Assembly (NCBI GenBank): GCA_027257055.1 | Contig: JAPVLO010000179.1 | Coordinates: 1,488,001 to 1,552,000 of the forward strand | Direction: 5' to 3' | Source: Cephalopachus bancanus | Taxonomy: Eukaryota; Chordata; Mammalia; Primates; Tarsiidae | DNA length: 64,000 nucleotides | Shown: positions 12,470-24,687 of the stretch, in pieces | Position numbering within the stretch: the first letter of the stretch is position 1 | How the letters are laid out: each line of letters begins with the position of its first letter | Translations under genes and position numbers: made by a program | The notes under the pieces: generated by a model | What the model saw: only the letters and a program-made list of their open reading frames with translations | What the model was told of the DNA's origin: nothing | Database searches by the model: none

Positions 12470-12865
12470 TGGGGTTACCAGTTTGCTGGGGTTACCAGTT
12501 TGCTAGGGCTGTCATAATAAAGTACCACAGATTGGATGGCTGAAACAATAGAATATTTTCTACAGTTTTTGAAGACTAGGAGTCTAAGACCAAGGTGTTG
12601 GCAGAATTGGATTCTTCTGAGGCCTTTCTCCATGGCTTGCAAATGGCCATCTCCTCCCTTTGTCCTCATATGGTCTTTCCTCTGTACAAGTCTGTATCCT
12701 AATCTCCTTATCTTATAAGGATATCATTCATTTTGGGTTAGGACATTTTAACTTCATTATCACTTTAAAGGCTGTGTTTCAAATATAGTCACAATCTGAG
12801 GTAGTGGAGGCTAGGACTTCAACATATGACTTTGTGGGGAACATAATTCAGCCCATAACACACAA
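12470..12865 (-). mobile_element. MaLR solo LTR (MLT1-like), minus strand
   Basis: Reverse of an MLT1-type LTR: GTTTGCTAGGGCTGTCATAA, AAAGTACCACAGATTGGATG, CCAAGGTGTTGGCAGAATTG and GACTTCAACATATGACTTTG, ending CAGCCCATAACA. There is a short local duplication, GGGGTTACCAGTTTGCT, at its left end (12472 and 12488). Confidence 0.8.
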
Positions 12866-13870
12866 CTTTGAATGCCACTATAAACTACTGTGTATAAAGA
12901 TACTTTCCAAGTTTAAAAGTGTTTGTCAAATTTAGACCACTTCAGTTCTCAATCTCACCCTGCAGTTGCTTACGGATGCTGAGTAACTCTGCACCAGCCA
13001 CTGCTGCTGAAGGTCTAACAAACCTTGACACCTTCATTCACCAGCCTTGGCTGGGGATGTGCATCCACCATTCTCAACATCAGGCACAGGCTTCCAATCT
13101 CCACCTAAACAATGCCGACTCAAGCTGGCACTGAGAGGCAATGGGAAACACTGTCTAGGCAACAGCTGGCAATCACAGATTTGAATAAGTCTCATTGTGT
13201 TTCTCTGTGTCACTCTAAGAGTGGACCAGAACCACAGAATAGAAAATATTCCTAGGTGACCAAGTCTATAAAAGTAAGGAATCTGCTTTTCTCTTTCCCA
13301 AGAAAATGAAACACATTTCAAAACACTACAAAAGGCTTTGATTCCTGTATGTGTTAGGCTAAGCTAAGCTGCTTTAAACCCTGTTACACAGTACTGAGGA
13401 CTTGAACTATGGGGGATCTGTTATCACATTCATTTCAAATTCTGATAAGCTCTCCAGAAATTTTTAAAAATGTTTTTAGTCTATCTATTTGAGCATTGGG
13501 CCTTAGACAGCTCTCCTTTCATATTCAAACTTCAAAGTACAATTTTGAAATAAAGGTTTATCTTCCCGTGGAATTCTCAAACTTTTATACTGTCAGGGAT
13601 AATGGGATGGAGGTTTTAGAAATGTGTCCCAGACTCTGAAAGAACGTCCACTTGCATTATATACCCTCCTCCTCAAAGGGTAGCTGAGACTGGTAAAAGT
13701 AGGGGTTGTATATACCCAAATTCTACAATTCTTCAGAGTTCACATATCCCCTGGACACTACTTGAAGTTTACTCTTTGATATTGATCATGAAGGTAGATT
13801 TTCTAAATGTTTTATACATTTGTACCAATTTGAAATTTGTGGTTCCCTAACAATGAAGTCACTACAGAAA
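12866..13870. other. Unrecognised intronic DNA
   Basis: No feature recognised; only short frames. Confidence 0.5.
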
Positions 13871-13874
13871 GAAC

Positions 13875-14085
13875 TCATCTTAGAGTCAGATGTATTTGGA
13901 ATTGTATTCAAGCTGTGTGTAACCCCAGAATATCACTTCACTGCTCTGAACTTCAGCTTCCTGACTTAGAAAACGAGGATACTATGATCTACCAAATAAT
14001 ACTTTGGGTATTAATGAGGTTAGGAAAATGGATGCAGCAGTACCATATAAACTATAATGCCCTAAAGAATGAATCAGTGGTCCCA
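13875..14085 (+). mobile_element. MIR SINE
   Basis: Diverged MIR order: TTAGAGTCAGATGTATTTGG, then CTTCAGCTTCCTGACTTAGA (the MIR CTCAGTTTCC block), then a GGTATTAATGAGG-like end. Confidence 0.55.
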
Positions 14086-14634
14086 TTTTTCTTATCTCTT
14101 CAATAATTATGATTGCTGATCAGCAGTCTTCACTGTGCTTGTTATTTTGGAAACACCAGGTGACTTCATAGCATGAGGCTACTTCATATCCTGACCTTAT
14201 TTGAAGACTGTTACATAAAGAATACTGAAACATAGCGCTTTCCAGAACATACTATATTCTAACAATTTACATTTTTATTCATCAAGTTAGCAATATTTCA
14301 AGGCAAATTGATCAGCTACCAACCTTGATAACATCAATTTACTATCATGGATGAAAATCTCAAATGTCTCTTGCTCTTTATCATTAAATATTGAGTGGAA
14401 GTGGAGTTTTTATTGAAAGCTTTATTACCTTATTTTACTATCACACGTTTTTATGTGACAGTAAAGCAGCTAAACACACATTAAATAAGTGCTGAGATAA
14501 CTTGATAATGACCTTTCACAGATGATTTTCTCAAAGAAGGTTAGTGGCAAAGAAGACTGATAAATATATTGTAATTAGAAAGTAGCCTGACCTAGACAGA
14601 AGTAAGAGTAGTTACTTAAATGTTGAGAATATTT

Positions 14635-15000
14635 CCTGGGTTCCTATTATATGCCAGGCCCTAGTGCACAGGAGATAAAAAGAAATAAGATAAAGGTCTT
14701 ATATAGACAAACCACAAAGTCAGAGACAGAAAACATATTTATAGTATCTGAGACAAATACCTATAGTCAAAGTGCTATGGCAGGACAGGGGCAGGGCAGT
14801 GATTTTGTCTGGTAATTAGGACAAGCCTTCTTACTTCCTTTATAATAAGAAAGTTTAAGTGTTTGGCAAACAGAAAAGAGGAGGCAAGGGTTCTGAGACA
14901 GAGAACAGCACATGAAAAGGCATGAAGGTGTGAAAGGAAATGCCAGAATCATGTGCTCAGGCAAGTGCAAAAGTGCTCAAGTGACTGAAATCGAAGCTAT
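14635..15000 (-). mobile_element. L2 LINE fragment, minus strand
   Basis: TATTATATGCCAGGCCCTAG, ACAGCACATGAAAAGGCATG and GGTGTGAAAGGAAATGCC match the reverse of an L2 3' end. Confidence 0.55.
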
Positions 15001-15092
15001 CAGAAGAGCCAGGTCAAGGTTGCTGAGTCCTGAATGTGAACCTCACAAGTCTTGTCGAAGCAACCTGACTTTTAACAACACTCAGAGAACTA

Positions 15093-16555
15093 CAGACAAT
15101 CATGTGTTGCATAAATTATGTTTCAGTCAACAACAAACCACATATAAGATGGTGGTCCTGTAAGATTATAACAAGACTGAGAACCTATCACCTAGAGTCT
15201 TTGTAGCTGTCCTAATGTCATAATGTAATGCGTTACTCACACTTGTGGAGATGCTGGTATAAACAGACCTGTGCTACCAGTTATATAAAAGTCTTGCACA
15301 TTTAATTATGTACAGTATATAATACTTGATAAGGAAAGTAAATGGCTATGTTATTGGTTTATGTATTGACTATACTTTTCGTTGTTATTTTAGAGTATAC
15401 TCCTACTTATACAAAAAAATAACTGTAAATCAGCCTCAGACAAGTCTTTCAGGGCTATTCTAGAAGAAGGTATTGTTATCACAGGAGATGCATGTTATTG
15501 CCCCTGAAGACCTTCCAGTGGGGCAAGAAATGGAGGAGAAAGGCAGTGACACTGATGATCCTGACCTAATTTAGGCCTAGGCTCATGTATATATTTGTGT
15601 CTTAATTTTTAACTAAAAAGTAAAAATAAATAAAATAGAAAAAAGCTTATAGTATAAGGATATAAAGGAGGGAAACATTTTTGTACAGCTGTACAATGTG
15701 TTTGTGTTTCGAGTTCAGTGTTATTACAAAAGAATTAAACAGTTAAAGATAATTAAAATATTTATAAAGTAAAAAAGTTAAATCAGCCGGGCTCGGTGGC
15801 TCAGCCTGTAATCCCGCGCCTTTGGGAGGCTGAGGTGAGTGGATTGCCTGAGCCCGCGGGTTCGAGACCCGCCTGGGCAGCGAGACCTCATCTCTACAAT
15901 AAATCAAAAAATCAGCCGGGCGTGGTAGCGCATGCCTGTAATTCCAGCTACTCGGAAGGCTGAGGCGGAAGGATCGCCGGAGCCCAGCGGGTCGAGGCTG
16001 CGGTGGCCGGGAGCGGCCACTGCACTCCAGTCTGGGCAACAGAGTGAGACTCCAACTCAAAAAAAAAAAAAAAAAAAGTTAAATCAAGCCAAGATTAATT
16101 TATTAAAGGAAGAAAAAATGCTTAAATAAATCCGGTGTAGCCCGAGTGTACAGTTGTTTATAAAGTCTGGAGTAGGGTGATGTTCTAGGCCTTCACATTC
16201 ACTCACTACTCACTCACTGACTCACCCAGAGCAACTTCCAGTCCTGCAAGCTCTATTTGTAATAAGTGCCCTATACAGGTTTACCATTTTTTTCTTTTAT
16301 GCTATATTTTTACTGTACCTTTTCTGTGTTTAGATGTACACATACCTTTATGTTATAAATCCCTATAGTATCAGTAGAGTAGCATGCTATACAGATTTAT
16401 AGCCCATGAGCAATAGGCCATACCATATGCCTGGCTGTGTAGTGGGCTCTACCATCTAGGTATGTAAGAACACTCCATGATGTTTGCACAGTGACAACGT
16501 CACCTAATGATGTATTTCTCAGAATGTAGCTCCACTGGTAAAGGATGCGTGACTG
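15093..16555 (+). mobile_element. Internally deleted Tigger (MER2/Tigger group) with an Alu inside
   Basis: Flanked by TA at 15091-15092 and 16556-16557. The left end (CAGACAATCATGTGTTGCAT) and right end (GGATGCGTGACTG) are diverged copies of the Tigger terminal repeat. Internal blocks include AAGATGGTGGTCCTGTAAGA, TGTTCTAGGCCTTCACATTC and ATGCCTGGCTGTGTAGTGGG. No transposase frame remains. Confidence 0.75.
15786..16071 (+). mobile_element. Young full-length Alu inside the Tigger
   Basis: Perfect 15-bp target-site duplication AAAAAAGTTAAATCA at 15771-15785 and 16072-16086. It is CpG-rich with an intact B box (GGTTCGAGACC) and ends in an A tail after CTCCAACTC. The sharp ends and preserved CpGs indicate a recent insertion. 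Confidence 0.95.
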
Positions 16556-17451
16556 TACATGCTTAAGACTCATATATACTTCAGTACTTCAGTCCTGTCA
16601 CATGACAGCTACTCCATCCCAGCAAGTGTGGGGGTCAGCTTCAATGGGCAGATCGGGGGGGAAAGCAAAGTGGGGACAGAAAGAGGATTAGACTAATTGC
16701 CTCCTGCTTCGACTGACATAAGTGGTTCTGTGGAGAAAAAAATTATGACCGATCACTGCTAAGTATCATTCCGCACTCTGAATCACATGGATCGGTTCTC
16801 TGAAATGTTTGTTGAAACTCCACACTGGCTAGGTACTGTGTGTGCATTTGGCAAGACAGACATGGTTCCTAAAGACTCCAGGCTTCCAGGAGGCAGAGAG
16901 ATCAGGGGTTTAGAAAATAACCATAAGGGAATGCATGGCTTTGTAGTCCACAGATAGTTTAGGGCAAACCTCCCAGCGGTGGGATATTTAAGCCGAGAGT
17001 GAAGGGGAGGGCAGGGGTGGAAGAATATTGTGGGGATGGGGGGTGGTTTCACCTTCTTGGTGCTTCTTAGGCAGGAAACAGCAGCTTGATCTCAAGAAAA
17101 CAAAAGAAGCAATAAAGCTGAGGCTGAGAGAGCAAAGGGAAAAATGAGGGGAGATACTGGGGAGGGGGCAGAGTCAGACAGTGGGGGAACGTGAACTAGC
17201 CGCTCATTCCTAGTCCCTGAGTGCCTTCCATGGCCCAAGCCCAGTGGACATAAGCAAAAGCTCTGCCCACCCAACTCATGCTTTAGTGGAGGGAGACAGA
17301 TTGACATACAAAATCAACATCTAGCATGTCTGATTGTGAGGAGAGTCATGGAGAAACAGGAAGCAGGCCAGGGGCAGAGCTGCTTGTTAAGAAATATGTA
17401 TGTCACTGTCTGCTTTTGCTTAGAAATTGTATGACTGAATTTGCATTTTAA
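16556..17451. other. Mostly unrecognised; possible L2 remnant
   Basis: 17240-17400 (TTTAGTGGAGGGAGACAGAT, GTGAGGAGAGTCATGGAG) faintly resembles an L2 minus-strand fragment. The rest is unrecognised. Confidence 0.3.
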
Positions 17452-17746
17452 AAGGATCTCTGAGGGTCTGGCACATAACTGTAATCCCAGCCCTTTGGGA
17501 GGCCAAAGCAGGAGGACCATTTGAGGCCAGGAGTTCTAGTTCAGCCTGGGTAACATAGCAAGATTCTGTTTCTAAAACAACTTTTTTAAAACAGTGTGGC
17601 ATGGTGCACACCTGCAGTCCCAGCTACTGGGGACGCTGAAGCCAGAAGTTCAAGGCTGCCTTGAGCCATAATCGTGCCATTGCACACTCCAGCTTGGGCA
17701 AGAGACAGAAATCCTGTTTCTAAAAATAAAATAAAATAAAATAAAA
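17452..17746 (+). mobile_element. Old Alu (Alu-J-like)
   Basis: Diverged dimer: ACTGTAATCCCAGCCCTTTG, GAGGCCAGGAGTTCTAGTTC and CAGTCCCAGCTACTGGGGAC, with an AAATA-repeat tail. It lacks the bases shared by the younger Alus here and keeps the ancestral wording. Confidence 0.88.
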
Positions 17747-20700
17747 ATTTCTCTGACTATAGGGTAGAGAAACTCTGGAGGGGAACAGAAGGACTTTGGA
17801 ATGAAGAGCAACAAGGAGTCATGGGGGTGGTAGAAGCTAGGCTCAGGGAAACTTGTGGCTTCACTGAGAAACTTCCTAATCACTGAGACATCGAGGAAAG
17901 AGAAAGGGTAGGATTTAGTGATGGATCCCTTGTAGGAGGTGAAGTAGTGGAAAGGGTCAGGGGTGACTCATGGGTTTTTGACCAGAAGGAGTGGGCAGTT
18001 TGTGGAAGTATGTATTCAGCTAAGAGACCCTAGCAGAAAAAACAATTTTTTTTTTTTGGTAGAACTGGGAAAGAGGGGGAAGGCTGCTAGGCAGGAGTAA
18101 GAGGTTCAGTTGCATTTGAGGGATGAGAGTTAGAGATGCCCAGCGAGTCCATGAGGGAATGTCCAGGAGACGGCATGCCTGGATATCAGGAATGAGAGCT
18201 GGGCTGGGCAGAGCCACAGAGATGTGGGCACCAAGGGTTCAACCTAGGGAAGAGGTAAGCTGGTCCCTTGTTCTAGTTCTTCAGAAAGAGGATATGCATC
18301 CAAAAATGCTACAAAGGAAATGTCAGTACAACCTATCCCTCAGCTTCCTAGCACCCAACCCAGGCTTCTCCTGTGTCCCCTCCACACTTCTGACAGCAGA
18401 CTGCAAAGTGACTAGGAGACACTTAGCACAACACTAAGACAACAGAGCCTGTGCTTTTCTAGTCTCGATGAGTTTATATTTCATTTCTGCTATGACTTAC
18501 TCAAAATAATGTCATTTTCTGAGAATAAATGGCTGCAAAAAGATAAGTAATGCAAAAACACATTACAGGCTCTATAGTATCTTTGGGAAAAGGAGACTTA
18601 ACTGAAATATTTTTCATTTAGATTAAAAATTGCATCACGTAACATGTTAACCATTTATCTCAAATGAAACTCCTTAGATTCACAATCTGCCCAAAAGAAA
18701 TGCTTAGATCCACTTTTCTAAAATGTTTCCAAAGATGTCCAACAGATTGGTCCAAAGTTTATCAGGAAGAATAATAAATTACCAATTATTGGAATTTATG
18801 CATCTCATATCCTGAATAATTTTATATACATAGTAACCTATATTGCTGACCTCCTTAGATATCATTCTTAGAAACTCCAGGATTCTATCCTAGAATGGAA
18901 TGTCTGTGTTTTATATACTTAGACAGGGTCAGACAATGGCAGTCAGAACAAAGGACTCTACAATGGCAGGTCAGTGATTTCCTCTGTTGGCTAGACACAG
19001 ACCATCCTCAGAAATAATCTCTCTGCCCTCACTTTTGTTTTCAGACACTTTGGCAACAGCTACAGCTTCAATATAGCCAGCAATGACATTAAAGACCTAG
19101 CTTATAGATAAGGTCACCCAGGCAACATTCCATTTTCTTTGCTACAGGCCTGTGGCTCAGTGAAAACACAGGTGGGGAGCCCAGACCCAACATCTGTCAG
19201 CTTCCACAATGATGCACTGTTTTTCAAAGGTCGCTCTAGGCAATTCTGAGTTTAAAAAAATTAAAAAAAGTCAAGAAATAGTATTGGAATTTATATGATA
19301 CTCTGTCACATGCTCACAGACTTCAGAATGTTTACTATCTAACCTTAATATTATGATATATGTTTTTTAAATAATTAAAGCTGAGACATTATTATGTAAT
19401 ACGGGTCCTCTATAATACTGAAAAAGTATAGACCTAGAGTAATAATTTCAAAGTATCACAAAAAAAAAACTCCCTTTACAGAAAAAAAGATATATGCCAA
19501 CGTGTCAAACCGAGATAGTGTTACTAACATACACTTCCTAAAGCAGCACAATGGCCTCTCTGACATGATAGCTTGCTTACAGACAAAACAACTAATGTGA
19601 CCACCTCACTAAGTCTGCATACCCTTTGAGCCAGGAGGCACATTTAATACTCAGTGCTCAAATAGAGCCCAATTTTGTAATTTAAAATAAATTGTTTGTA
19701 GTAACAAGAAAACAAATAGAAAAATAATGGAGAAGGTAAACTAATCTTACATTCTAGGTCTCAGTAGAATTACAGCTAAATGACTTTGGTGGATCTTATC
19801 TCTTAGTGTTGAGCAACTCTGTATATCTATATGTTATATACAGCTAACCACCCCACTCAGTTTATGTCCGTTGTACCTGGTTCTGTCTTGAAATGAGAGA
19901 TTCTTATTGTTCATTCACATCCTTAAATCAATCCTAAACCAGGGCTGTAGGCTTGACTCACAGAGGCTGGTTTTTTAGTGAAGCAAAATGCCCTAACAGT
20001 ATCAGATACCGGTTCTGAGGCGCCTTGCATCAGTGGACTCACTGAGCACATGTGTAAACAGATATGCTGCACATTTGTACAAGTTGTTTCAGTATTTCAG
20101 GTCTCCATTTTCCAGACAATAAAATTTAGGAGTTACATGATGTTATAAATAAGTCAATTGTTTTTTTCTTTCAAGTATACTCTGTCAAAAACTGTGATGG
20201 ACTCGAGATTTGCATTAACTTCCAAGCCTAAAAGTTAGTCTGCCATAGTTTCATGGATGCTGGCAGAAGGCATGAGCTCTGGGTCAGAGACAAAGGACTC
20301 AATAACTGACATCACAGCAAATATGTGAGCTTCATGTTCTTGCTAGTTTCTCCTGCCCTTGAAGTCCCACAGGTAAACACAGAGGAATTCAAGTGTATGC
20401 TACATGTGAATTCGGTTTGTGTCATAGCTGAAGAATGCTGAGTATAGGAAACCAAATCTTTTATTATGAGCAGTAAGCAATCCTGTCTACTCGTTGCTCC
20501 AAAGAAGGACATTGTCTTGACAGTAAGAAAGTTTGTCCTATGCTCCAAAGTGATACTACCTCTATCTTCCAAGGCTGTTCACTAGCCCAGAATGAAGGTC
20601 ATCAGTACCTCTACTTTAAGATGTGCACAAGTATGAGAGACCCATGGAGAAGTGCACCCCAAAACCCTCTAAACAATTCAGGTATTGTAAATTTCTCGCA

Positions 20701-21199
20701 TTATAACTGGACCTAAGGTTAGATCTGTGATAAGTATAAGGAATGGATTTCCAATTGATTCTCAAAGTCGAACCTTTTAATAGTCCTGTTAAAAACCAAC
20801 CTTTAAAAAAAAAATCAAAAGCAAGTTTATTTGAAGATTTCAATTCTGATTGACAGTACAAACCTGAATGCATTTACTCAAGATCAGAAATACAGCTAAT
20901 TCAATTTCTCAACAGTCATTTGTCTCTAAATATTATATTTAATTCATACCAACTTGTATACTAGCCACTGTTAGTTGCATATCCAGCATTCATTCTCTTG
21001 AATTAATTCTCTTGAGTCTCATGCTCTTTATGGCTTCCTTTCTCTTCTTTCCCAGTAGTTCCCCAAATCCTTGGTTTTATTAAATCATTTAGTTCTATAC
21101 ACCTTGTGGCTCAGGGATGCCTCATCCCATCCCCGGACCCAATGCTGACTCACTCTCTCTCTCTCTCTCGTAATATTTAGCACATATCCCTTGCCACCA
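17747..21199. other. Unrecognised intronic DNA (3.4 kb)
   Basis: Only a short (CT)n at 21151-21169 stands out. No gene or repeat family was recognised. Confidence 0.5.
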
Positions 21200-22345
21200 C
21201 ACATACATAGCCTCCCACACATTATCAACATACTATACCAGACTAGTGCATTCGTTACACCTGATGAACCTACAATGACCCATCATTATAACCTGAAGAG
21301 CACAGTTTACATTAGGATTCACTCTTGGTGTTATATATTCTATGGGTTTGGACATATGAATAATGGCTTGCATCCAACAAAATCATCTGTGCTCTGCCTA
21401 GTCAACCCTGCCTCCCCACTTATCTCTGGCAATCCCTGAGGTTTTTTACTGTCTCCATAGTTGTGCCTTTTTTCAGAATATCATGTATATTCATAGTGTT
21501 GTTTAAGGTAGAGATACATTCTGAGAAATATGTTATGCAAATTTGTCACTATGTGAACATCATAGAGTATACTTAGGCATACCTAGATGGTATAGCCTAC
21601 TACACAACTGGGCTATATGATAAATACAGTCTATTGTTTCTATGTTATACTTGTACAGCATGCTACTGAATACTGTAGGCCATCAGAACACAATGGTATG
21701 TATTTGTGTATCTAAATATATCTAAATGTAGAAAAGGTAATGTGCTGCACTGGGACATTAGGAAGGCTACAACATTACTAGGTGATAGGAATTTTTCAGT
21801 TCCATTATAATCTTATGGAACCACCATTGTATATGGGGTCCATCATTGACTAAAATGTCACTATGTGATATATGACTGTAGTTGAAATCATACAGTATGT
21901 AACATTTTCAGATTGGCATCTTTCATTTCTTAATATGCATTTAAATTTCCTCCATGTCTTTAGATAGCTCATTCCTTTTTAACACTGAATACTATATTGT
22001 CTGGATGTACCACAGTTTATCCAGTTACCTACGGAAGGACATCTTCATTGCTTACAAGTTTTGGCAACTACAAATAAAGCCACTATAAACACTAGTGTGG
22101 AAGTTTTCATGTGGACATAAGTTTTCAAATTCTTTGAGTAAATGCCAAATTACTGATGGTATGCTAAGAACATGTTTCATTTTGCGAGAAACTGCCAAGC
22201 TGTCTTCCAAAGAATCTGTACCATTTTACAAACTCACTAGCCATAAACCAAACTTCTAGTACTCCATATCCTCAACAGCATTTGTTTTGCCAGTGTTCTG
22301 GATTTTGGCCATTCTAGTAGGTGTGTGGTACAAGGGTGCATCTTC
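21200..22345 (-). mobile_element. Old L1 3' end, minus strand, split by a MER2
   Basis: Blocks CATTAGGATTCACTCTTGGT, TTTACTGTCTCCATAGTTGT, TTGTCTGGATGTACCACAGT and GTGTTCTGGATTTTGGCCAT give the reverse of an L1M 3' region. The order resumes exactly after the MER2. Confidence 0.8.
21488..21878 (-). mobile_element. MER2 (Tigger-type MITE) inside the L1
   Basis: 391 bp flanked by TA at 21486-21487 and 21879-21880. Blocks include TACATTCTGAGAAATATG, ACCTAGATGGTATAGCCTAC, GTACAGCATGCTACTGAATA and TATAATCTTATGGAACCACC. It carries no transposase. The strand assignment is nominal. Confidence 0.85.
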
Positions 22346-23421
22346 ATCACCCCAAATCAGTAGTTGTCAACTATCAAGATCATCATCACTCAGGAATTTG
22401 TTAGAAATGTGAATTCCTGAAAGAAACAGAGGTAAGATGATGAGGGAACTGGTCAGAGTGTGAGAATCTCTGCAAAAGTGAGTGTCCATAAAGACTGTGT
22501 GAGTGGGTGTGTGCCAGCGGGTGAGTGAAAGTTCATCTGAGGGAAGACTCGGGTTTAAGCACCTGGGGCTCTCCTCTGGAGGTGACTGTAACCCACCACT
22601 GCCCTGAGTTCAGAGTCCCTGGCATGCAGGATCATCTGCCATTCTCTGGGGTCCCTTGGGAGGAGGTAGCAGAGATCTGCTGCTCCTCAGTATCTGGCAC
22701 CTGGTTCACACTACCACCTGTGGTAACAGGCTGGGAGCTAGCAGCAGGAACAATGGAGAAGGCACAACAAGGAAATCTGGAATTGAGCCCTGCTGCCAGT
22801 GAGGAGATGCTGGCTACCACCATTTTCTCTGTCCTAGAACTGGGCAGAGAGACCTGCGTTACCCTGCTCAGCTCTGTCCAGCCTCCAACCTGAGACCTAG
22901 AGGCTATCTCCGTACACTTCTGGGATAGACCATCAGACACGGAAAGATAGATGCCCTCCCCCATGCTGGCCTAGTCACAGACACATCTGATCTGAGTGAG
23001 AGACCTGGCAGCAGTGGCAGCAGCAGACAAGTCGGGGGGCAAATATACATCCCCACCACATGGACAGACTGTAAGGCGGTGGGAAGTGGGTTTCAAGGGG
23101 CCCACACACCTGTCAACTGATACTGGGATATGCACATAGCTTCTGAACCACAGTTCTCCCTTAATCAAATCTCAAAACTATAAAAAGCACAGTCCCCAAC
23201 CCCGGTCTGATTTCAAAATCGAACAAATCCAGAGGATCTACATAAAGAAGAATAGGAGATTGAGTAAACAAAAGTGAAAGCTATCCCCCCATGACTGAAC
23301 AACAGAATTAAACAATGGAGGAAAACCTTCACAAATGAAGAAGAACCAATGGAAGAACACAGGTCCCATATAGACCCCTGAGAAGTCAACAACTGAGAAT
23401 ATAAACTTCAGAACCCAAACT

Positions 23422-24033
23422 ATGAAGAGCCCCCAGAACAACTGGTCTCAAACCACAAACCCAGATATAAAGATATTAATAGCGAGAATAAATAGAAATG
23501 AGGAGAGACAAGAGGAAAGAATGAAGGAGTTGATAACTGAGAAAATGGGAGTAAAGAATATAGTAAATGAAATACATAATAAACTGATAAGTATGGAAAG
23601 TAGAATTAACCAAGCAGAAGCAAGAATTTCAGAGTTTGAGGACCAAAATATGGAACTAACCCAAACTGTTAAAAACATAGAAAAGAAGCTTTAAAAGACA
23701 GAACAAAGCCTTCAAGAGATGATTGATTATGCCACGAGGCCAAACCTAAGATTAATTGGAATCCCTGAGGCAGATAGAGAGACAGAGACCACCCTGGAGC
23801 AAACATTGCAGGAAATTATCCAAGCAAACTTCCTTCATCTCATCAGAGATGTGACCATTGAAACACAAGAGAGTCAGAGAACCCCTGCAAGACATCAAAT
23901 GAGAGGACCAACTCTTAGACACATAGTAATTTGCTTACACAAAGTAGGAATAAAAGAAAAAAACCTAAAGGCAGCAAGAGAGAAAGGTCAGACTATCTAC
24001 CAGGGAAGACCAAGTAGAATAGCAGAAGATAGG
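23422..24033 (+). pseudogene. L1 ORF1 remnant
   Basis: Two adjoining frames, 23422-23694 and 23719-24033, carry the ORF1p coiled coil (RISEFEDQNMELTQTVKNIE) and RNA-recognition and C-terminal parts (PNLRLIGIPEADRE, AREKGQ). A TAA at 23692-23694 separates them. The Alu at 24031 cuts the C-terminal end, which resumes after 24334 with SSETLQIRRDW and YSAKLSFISNGE. No active protein is possible. Confidence 0.8.
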
Positions 24034-24320
24034 CTGGGCTCAGTGGCTCAGCCTATAATCCTGCACTTTAGGAGGCCGAGGTGAGTGAATTGCCTGAGCC
24101 TGCGGGTTCGAGACCCGCCTGGGCAACTTGGTGAGACCTCTACAATAAATCAAAAAATTAGCTGGGCGTGGCAGCATGTGCCTGTAGTCCTGGCTACTTG
24201 GAAGGCTGAGGTGGAAGGATTGCAGGAGCCCATCAGGTTGAGGCTGCAGTGGCCGGCAGCGGCCACTGCACTCCAGTCTGGGTGATGGAGTGAGACTCCA
24301 ACTAAAAAAAAAAAAAAAAA
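24031..24320 (+). mobile_element. Alu inserted in L1 ORF1
   Basis: 14-bp target-site duplication AGAATAGCAGAAGA at 24016-24029 and 24321-24334. Intact B box GGTTCGAGACC near 24106, and a pure A tail. Confidence 0.94.
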
Positions 24321-24687
24321 AGAATAGCAGAAGACTTATCTTCAGAAACACTTCAGATTAGAAGAGATTGGAGTCCAATTTTCAAAGTTCTCAATGATAA
24401 ACAATTTCAAACAAGAATTTCCTACTCAGCTAAGCTAAGTTTCATCAGCAATGGAGAATTAAAATCCTTCCTAGACATTCAATCCCTAAGAGTTTACACC
24501 ACCTCCAGACCAGATCTAAAAGACACACTTAAGAAAAATATTAAACACAGAAGAAAAAAAAAAAAAGAATAACCACACCCTTTCCAAGAATGCAGGAAAA
24601 AGATTGAAAATACACATAAATCAACCCCAAAATCAAAAGAAAGCCAACAAACAAACAAACAACAAATTCTATAAGAACCTCATGACA

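Noticed and set aside
15743..16060. 105-residue minus-strand frame and similar frames in other Alus
   Set aside because: These are translations of Alu sequence (typical PRLECSG.. wording), not genes.
18123..18437. 104-residue plus-strand frame
   Set aside because: Not similar to any protein that I know and not bounded by credible splice sites; kept as unrecognised DNA.
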